Source: Flavobacterium alvei (GTDB lineage Bacteria > Bacteroidota > Bacteroidia > Flavobacteriales > Flavobacteriaceae). From it: a stretch of 64,000 bases of DNA. Position 1 is the stretch's first letter. Each line of letters opens with the position of its first letter. Position numbers and translations under genes: made by a program. Positions 59,002 to 64,000 of this stretch are shown here, piece by piece. The stretch spans positions 34,919 through 98,918 of the forward strand of contig NZ_PQVG01000010.1 of NCBI RefSeq assembly GCF_002920895.1, given 5' to 3'. The notes beneath the pieces were generated by a model, which searched no databases, was not told the origin of the DNA, and saw nothing but the letters and a program-made list of their open reading frames with translations.

Positions 59002-60789
59002 TTAAGAATGACTAAATTGCAAATGGCTCAAATTTTTATAAATACCATTTTCTAAAGCAATCAATTCTTGATGAGTTCCTTGCTCAGCAATTACTCCTTT
59101 ATCTAAAACCAAAATTTGGTCTGCACTTCGAATGGTCGAAAGGCGGTGTGCAATAATGATGCTCGTTCTTCCTTCCATCAAGATTTCTAAAGCTTCCTGA
59201 ACCAGTTTTTCGCTTTCGCTATCTAATGAAGAAGTAGCTTCGTCCAGAATCAAAATACTTGGATTTTTTAATAATGCTCTTGCAATAGCAATACGTTGGC
59301 GTTGTCCTCCAGAAAGTTTAACGCCTCTTTCTCCAACCAAAGTTTCAAATTTTTCAGGGAAACTTTCTATGAAAACCAAAGCATTGGCCTGTTTTGCAGC
59401 CAAAATAATTTCATCATTTGTTGCATCAGGATTTCCGTAAGCAATGTTTTCTTTAATAGTTCCGCCAAATAAAATAACGTCTTGAGGAACAATGCTCATA
59501 TTGCCACGAAGATTTTCTAAATCATAATCGTAGATATTTTTTCCATCTACCAATATTTCTCCACTGTCAATGTCGTAAAAGCGCAATAATAAAGAAGCTA
59601 TAGTAGATTTTCCAGCACCACTTGGACCAACAACAGCAATCTTTTGACCAAAATCAGCTGTGAAATTTACTCCTTTTAATACTTTCATTTCTTTTCGAGA
59701 AGGGTAGGTGAATCCAACATTATTGAAAGTGACATTGCCTTGAATTTTCTGAATGGAATGCGAATTTTGTGTAGCATTAATTTTCTCAGGAGTTTCGTCT
59801 AATAACTCGAAAACACGTTCGGTAGCTCCAATTGCTTTTTGAATTTGAGCATAAAGTTCAGCAATTCCTCCAAAAGATGCCCCAACAAATGTAGAATATA
59901 GTACAAAAGAGATTAATTGTCCCACGCTCATTTCGCCACTAATACTCAATCTCACGCCAAACCAAACCACAGCAACGATAGCCCCAAAAAGACAAAAGAT
60001 GATAAAGGACGCAAAATACCCTCTGTATTTTCCTCCTTTAATAGCTAGTTTTACTACTTCTTTAATTTTCCCATCGTATCGGGCAATTTCATACCATTCA
60101 TTGGCGAAAGCTTTTACAATACTAATACCTTGCATCGTTTCTTCAACAATAACTTGACTTTCTGCAACTTGATCTTGTACTTTTTTGGAGTATTTTCGAA
60201 TGAATCTTCCAAATATAACCGCAGCTACCGCCACAAGTGGAACTACTGAAAGCATCAATAAAGTAAGCTTTATACTTTCGGTGGCTAACAAAATGATGCC
60301 GCCAATAATTAAAATAAATTGTCTTAAAAATTCGGCAATTGTAGATGTTAATGTATCTTGAATTTGAGTAATATCGGCACTTATTCTACTATTTAGTTCT
60401 CCAACACGTTTTTGTGAAAAGAATGACATTGGCAGTTTTACTAAGTTACTGTACAATGATAATCGAAGATTCGCTAAAGTATGTTCCGTAAAATTAACAA
60501 ATAAAGAAAGTCTAAAAAAGGAACATATAGATTGCAAAAACAATATTACGATAAGTAATATAGCAATATTATTAGCTTGATCGTAACTTTTGGTTTTTAC
60601 ACTATCAATTAGAATTCCCATTAATTTGGGGAAAGCTAAAGCAGTTGCGCCGGTTAAAAGTAGAAAAACTAGACCTACATAAAATTTCCAACGATGACTT
60701 CCTGCATATTTAAAAATAACTGTTGCTTTGTTTAGAGATGTTGCTGTTATTTTTGATTTTGGTAAATCATTTTCTTTGAAATGTGCCAT
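59002..60789 (-). CDS. ABC exporter, MsbA-like half-transporter
   Basis: The 595-residue protein has a six-helix membrane domain (about 35-320) and an ATPase domain with VVGPSGAGKST, LSGGQRQR, ILILDEATSSLD and AHRLST. It may export lipids or a drug; a homodimer is expected. Substrate is not readable. Its promoter region faces the tRNA gene. Confidence 0.92.
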   Translation of the reverse strand: MAHFKENDLPKSKITATSLNKATVIFKYAGSHRWKFYVGLVFLLLTGATALAFPKLMGILIDSVKTKSYDQANNIAILLIVILFLQSICSFFRLSLFVNFTEHTLANLRLSLYSNLVKLPMSFFSQKRVGELNSRISADITQIQDTLTSTIAEFLRQFILIIGGIILLATESIKLTLLMLSVVPLVAVAAVIFGRFIRKYSKKVQDQVAESQVIVEETMQGISIVKAFANEWYEIARYDGKIKEVVKLAIKGGKYRGYFASFIIFCLFGAIVAVVWFGVRLSISGEMSVGQLISFVLYSTFVGASFGGIAELYAQIQKAIGATERVFELLDETPEKINATQNSHSIQKIQGNVTFNNVGFTYPSRKEMKVLKGVNFTADFGQKIAVVGPSGAGKSTIASLLLRFYDIDSGEILVDGKNIYDYDLENLRGNMSIVPQDVILFGGTIKENIAYGNPDATNDEIILAAKQANALVFIESFPEKFETLVGERGVKLSGGQRQRIAIARALLKNPSILILDEATSSLDSESEKLVQEALEILMEGRTSIIIAHRLSTIRSADQILVLDKGVIAEQGTHQELIALENGIYKNLSHLQFSHS

Positions 60790-60914
60790 TTAAATTTAAT
60801 TGTTTTTTTACAAATATAATACTATCCTGAAGTAATGATAAAAATATGTTTTATTTCATTTCAAATTAAAATTATATTTTTTTAAATTTTGTTTGCGAAT
60901 CCAATATCTAAGTG

Positions 60915-60922
60915 TATATTTG
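60915..60922 (+). promoter_or_regulatory. -7 promoter element of tRNA-Val
   Basis: TATATTTG fits TAnnTTTG and lies 12 bases before the tRNA. Confidence 0.7.
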
Positions 60923-60934
60923 CACCCACAATTA

Positions 60935-61012
60935 GGGCGATTAGCTCAGCTGGTTCAGAGCACCTCGTTTACACCGAGGGGGTCGGGGGTTCGAACCCCT
61001 CATCGCCCACCA
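60935..61012 (+). tRNA. tRNA-Val (anticodon TAC)
   Basis: Acceptor GGGCGAT (60935-60941) pairs with ATCGCCC (61002-61008). The anticodon arm is CCTCG-TTTACAC-CGAGG, giving anticodon TAC for valine. GGTTCGAACCC is the T arm and CCA is encoded at 61010-61012. Confidence 0.97.
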
Positions 61013-61013
61013 T

Positions 61014-61052
61014 AAGGGACTTAACTGATTTTTTAGTTAAGTCCCTTTTTCT
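61014..61052 (+). terminator. Terminator after tRNA-Val
   Basis: AAGGGACTTAACT at 61014-61026 pairs exactly with AGTTAAGTCCCTT at 61035-61047, then T run. Confidence 0.88.
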
Positions 61053-61097
61053 TTTTAGCTCGCAAACTGGATATGCAAATAAAAACTGCCCATTAAG

Positions 61098-61696
61098 TTA
61101 AGCTACTTTTTTGTAATTAATTTGATTGTTAAATTCTTCAATAGTTGCATGATTCAAAGCAAAATACCTCCTTTTTCTATTGTGCAAAATTTCAATGTAT
61201 TCAAAGATTTCTAGTTTCATTTGTTCTTTAGAAATCAATTTGTTTCCGTAAATCAATTCAGTTTTCAAGGATTTAAAAATGCTTTCCACTACTGCATTGT
61301 CCCAACAATTTCTTTTTCGACTCATAATACGGGTAATTTTTTTATAGGAATCAAGAATATTTACATTTTTTTGCTCACACACTGAACACCTCTGTTAGAG
61401 TGGAAAATCAAATTTTACTCGATTTTTCGATTTATAACCGCCATATTCCAAGCTCAAAGCGTAGTTTTATCCGTACTCATTCCATCGCTTGAACTCCAAC
61501 TTGGAGTTAGTTTTAATTTTCCTTTTGCATGAAAGCTTTTTTTCCAAATTCTTCAAACTCTTTGCGCTATTTATACAACTGTGGTGTTGTTATTCCTAAC
61601 TCTCTGGCGAACTCTGATATGTTGGCTCTATGCATAACTCATTTGGACTGCTTTCTCTTTAAAAGATTTGCTATAAATTTTATGGACTTTTTTCAT
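61098..61696 (-). pseudogene. Decayed IS3-family insertion sequence
   Basis: Reading the minus strand, an OrfA start at 61696 gives MKKVHKIYSKSFKEKAVQMSY, then (after stops and shifts) pieces of the HTH such as ISEFARELGITTPQLYK. An OrfB remnant reads LIFHSNRGVQC and, in another frame, the last 94 residues (SRKRNCWDNAVVESIFKSLK, EIFEYIEILHNRKRR). HSNRG has lost the catalytic Asp of HSDRG, and most of the OrfB catalytic core is deleted. The element is dead. It sits just past the tRNA-Val terminator. Terminal repeats could not be resolved. Confidence 0.85.
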
Positions 61697-61740
61697 AGGG
61701 CAAAATTAAGATTGTTTTTAACTTTCTGTGACAACTAAGT

Positions 61741-62254
61741 TAGTATGTCTAAAATTTATTGTTGTTAATAATTTTTTTTTTAAATAATAATTATCAATCG
61801 CTTTTTCTTTAATCAGTCCACTTTTTGTTGATGATTTTTATTTTATAGGTTTAAGACTATAAAAAAACACTTTAACGGTTTTATTTTCACTTAATCGTAT
61901 TTTTTTTGCACTTTATCGGACTATATAATGTATTGCATATATTTATTCCTACTTTTGAAATATATAATAAAATCATAAAGTTATTTTATGAAAAAAGAAA
62001 CATTTTTTAATAATAAGTTAATAAAAAGTAAAAATATAGGAAAATATTTAAATAAAATAACAATAATTTACCCATTAAAAGACAGTTTTAACTTTTAAAC
62101 GAGTATTTGTTATTTTTTTATTTGAGAAAGTTTTTTAATATACTTTTGGCCGCCATAAGAAAAAAAAGTCTTAGATAAAGATAAACATAGAAGTAATTTT
62201 TTAAGCACAACATATAACCCATTTCAAAAATAATATTATTTTAAATTTAAATTT
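61741..62254 (+). promoter_or_regulatory. 514-base AT-rich leader of the collagen-like gene
   Basis: No gene is seen here. TACTTTTG at 62141-62148 fits the -7 box, with TTTG at 62121-62124 as possible -33 element; transcription would start near 62,154 about 100 bases before the ATG. The rest is AT-rich without clear structure. Confidence 0.5.
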
Positions 62255-64000
62255 ATGATAAATAATTTTACAAAAAAAGAAAAATCATTGCAAAGAATAT
62301 TCTTGATGTTACTATGTATTTTTTGTTATATAGGTACAATTGACAATGTTTATGCTCAAACTCCTCAAGCTATTCCTTATCAGGGTGTGGCATATGGTGC
62401 AGATGGTAGTGTAGTTGCATCGCAAAAAATCAGTTTACGTTTTACTATTCACACTGGAGCCTCTACTGGTCCTGTTGTTTTTAGTGAAACACATAGTATA
62501 ACGACTACTAGTCTTGGTTTATTTGATGTAAACATTGGTTCTGGTACAATTATTACAGGAACTTTGTCTGGAGTGAATTGGGGTGTTGGATCAAAATTTA
62601 TTCAGGTGGAAATGGATTCAACTGGAGGTGTTGCTTATATTGATATGGGAACCACACAATTGAATAGTGTTCCTTATGCATTATATGCAGAAAACGCTAA
62701 TGTGCCAGGTTTGCCTGGCCCTCAAGGAATCCAAGGAGCAAAAGGAGATACTGGAGCACAAGGAATTCAAGGTGTAGCTGGAACAAATGGAAAAGATGGA
62801 GCAGTTGGAGCAAAAGGTGATACTGGAGTGCAAGGAATTCAAGGTGAAAAAGGCGATAAAGGAGACCAAGGTATTCAAGGTGTAGCTGGAACAAATGGAG
62901 CTGACGGAAAAGATGGTGCTCAGGGTGTGAAAGGAGATCAAGGAATTCAAGGTGAAAAAGGCGAAAAAGGAGACCAAGGTATTCAAGGTATTCAAGGTAT
63001 TCAAGGTTTAGCTGGAACAAATGGAGCTGACGGAAAAGATGGTGCTCAAGGTGTAAAAGGAGATCAAGGAATCCAAGGAGCAAAAGGAGATACTGGAGCA
63101 CAAGGAATTCAAGGTGTTGCTGGAACAAATGGAAAAGATGGAGCAGTTGGAGCAAAAGGTGATACTGGAGCGCAAGGAATTCAAGGAGAAAAAGGAATCC
63201 AAGGAGACCAAGGTATTCAAGGTGTAGCTGGAACAAATGGAGTTGACGGAAAAGATGGCGCTCAGGGTGTGAAAGGAGATCAAGGAATTCAAGGTGAAAA
63301 AGGCGAAAAAGGAGACCAAGGTATTCAAGGTATTCAAGGTGTAGCTGGAACAAATGGAGCTGACGGAAAAGATGGTGCTCAAGGTGTAAAAGGAGATCAA
63401 GGAATTCAAGGTGAAAAAGGCGAAAAAGGAGATGTAGGATTGACTGGTGCGGTTGGACCAGCACCTTTAGGATCAGGTATAGTTACCGTTTCAGGAGGAG
63501 TATTAAATGCACCAAATGGATTAACTGGAGATATAACTACTTCTGGTGCTGATTTAGTAACTACACTTTCAAATACTGGTGTCGTTGCAGGAACTTATTC
63601 TAAAGTTGTTGTTGATTCAAAAGGAAGAATAACAGAAGGAAAACTAGCTACAACCGCTGACATAATTCCAAGTACAGATAAAAATTATGTTTCGGATAAA
63701 CAATTGGCTGCTATTATGGAAAACACAAGTGATATTGCTCTAAAGGCAAATATTGCTGGTCAAGTGTTTACTGGAGTCATTTCTGCTCCTAATTTGAGTG
63801 GAACAAATACAGGAGATCAAGACTTAAGTGTTTATGCTACAAAACAAGAATTAGCAACTAAAGCAAACGCTTCGGACGTAAAAGCAACCACCGATGGATT
63901 AGCTTCAGATATCGCAACTAAAGCAAACGCTGCAGATGTAAAAACAACAACAGACGCATTGGCTTCAGATATCGCAACTAAAGCAAACGCTGCAGAAACT
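62255..64000 (+). CDS. Collagen-like surface protein, 3' end cut by window edge
   Basis: The frame from ATG 62255 stays open for 582 codons to the right edge. It has a signal peptide (NVYAQ at about residues 31-35), an N-terminal beta-sandwich of about 110 residues (QAIPYQGVAYGADGSVV to NSVPYALYAENA), then about 80 Gly-X-Y triplets rich in GIQ, GEK, GDQ and GTN, then APLGSGIVTVSGGV and SGTNTGDQDL, and finally repeats of about 18 residues (SDIATKANAADVKTTTDALA) likely forming a coiled-coil stalk. It should form a trimeric fibre at the cell surface, perhaps for adhesion; tail-fibre-like C-termini are common in relatives. The C-terminal domain is not visible. Confidence 0.85.
   Translation, partial: MINNFTKKEKSLQRIFLMLLCIFCYIGTIDNVYAQTPQAIPYQGVAYGADGSVVASQKISLRFTIHTGASTGPVVFSETHSITTTSLGLFDVNIGSGTIITGTLSGVNWGVGSKFIQVEMDSTGGVAYIDMGTTQLNSVPYALYAENANVPGLPGPQGIQGAKGDTGAQGIQGVAGTNGKDGAVGAKGDTGVQGIQGEKGDKGDQGIQGVAGTNGADGKDGAQGVKGDQGIQGEKGEKGDQGIQGIQGIQGLAGTNGADGKDGAQGVKGDQGIQGAKGDTGAQGIQGVAGTNGKDGAVGAKGDTGAQGIQGEKGIQGDQGIQGVAGTNGVDGKDGAQGVKGDQGIQGEKGEKGDQGIQGIQGVAGTNGADGKDGAQGVKGDQGIQGEKGEKGDVGLTGAVGPAPLGSGIVTVSGGVLNAPNGLTGDITTSGADLVTTLSNTGVVAGTYSKVVVDSKGRITEGKLATTADIIPSTDKNYVSDKQLAAIMENTSDIALKANIAGQVFTGVISAPNLSGTNTGDQDLSVYATKQELATKANASDVKATTDGLASDIATKANAADVKTTTDALASDIATKANAAET
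62700..63450 (+). repeat. Tandem repeats within the collagen region
   Basis: Near-identical blocks of about 60-120 bases recur, e.g. GCTGGAACAAATGGA near 62,770, 62,884, 63,009, 63,119, 63,225 and 63,345, and AAAGGAGATCAAGGAAT at 62,930, 63,056, 63,270 and 63,390. The nucleotide repeats are close enough to recombine, so length variation between strains is expected. Confidence 0.85.

Noticed and set aside
62700..63450. Possible CRISPR array because of repeated blocks
   Set aside because: Spacing is irregular, there are no unique spacers, and the frame is open throughout as collagen triplets.
62681..63464. Long minus-strand frames rich in Leu, Ser and Phe
   Set aside because: They mirror the Gly-X-Y coding repeats on the plus strand, which have a signal peptide and a sensible architecture.

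Overview
The window looks like a chromosome segment of a Flavobacterium-like member of the Bacteroidota. The DNA is AT-rich, start regions lack strong Shine-Dalgarno sequences, promoters have the TAnnTTTG -7 box of this phylum, and the proteins are typical of the group: DUF2911, DUF3822, DUF5777, an outer-membrane beta-barrel receptor relative, a type IX secretion C-terminal domain and phosphate-selective-porin relatives. All calls come from reading the sequence; no database search was possible.

Bases 1-23,200 read as one respiratory island built around sulfur and molybdenum chemistry. It opens (cut by the left edge) with a 4Fe-4S subunit and an NrfD membrane anchor, the electron-transfer half of a molybdopterin oxidoreductase whose catalytic gene should lie just left of the window. 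Next come a YeeE/YedE (thiosulfate-type) transporter split into two genes, two membrane-anchored proteins with cysteine-less rhodanese domains and a lone C-terminal cysteine on a flexible arm, a 12-haem lipoprotein, a Crp/Fnr regulator, a double-rhodanese lipoprotein, a porin and a periplasmic two-domain sulfurtransferase. A molybdenum-cofactor set follows (moaA, moeA, a ModE-like DNA-binding protein, mobA, moaD, moeB-rhodanese, moaE and a moaC-moaB fusion). Then comes a second electron-transfer set: hexahaem lipoprotein, monohaem lipoprotein, DUF5777 barrel, Tat-exported 4Fe-4S protein, 10-TM NrfD, a membrane-anchored periplasmic protein and a small cytochrome c. FNR-like boxes lie upstream of three units, two of them with identical spacing to a -7-like octamer.

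Bases 23,200-38,000 are mostly housekeeping: HAD phosphatases including a KdsC-like one, a DUF2520 protein, dnaX split by a slippery A10 tract, RNase P RNA, a two-component system next to an outer-membrane barrel, a large secreted pectinesterase, rsmD and DUF3822. Bases 38,000-50,300 carry a RecD-like helicase, an HxlR regulator with its NmrA-type partner, a YgiD dioxygenase, kdsB, an ion channel, a methyltransferase, an acyltransferase, an XRE regulator, an M14 peptidase with an Lrp regulator, PEP carboxylase and a DinB protein.

Bases 50,300-64,000 contain a probable type IIG restriction-methylation gene in a cassette-like setting, an acidic protein, a deoxyhypusine-synthase homologue next to arginine decarboxylase, aroB, proline dehydrogenase, an ABC exporter, tRNA-Val, a decayed IS3-type element, and a collagen-like surface protein that runs off the right edge.

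The strongest candidates for something undescribed are the pair of single-cysteine swinging-arm rhodanese-like proteins inside the sulfur island, the second NrfD module with no local catalytic subunit, and the dnaX slippage site.
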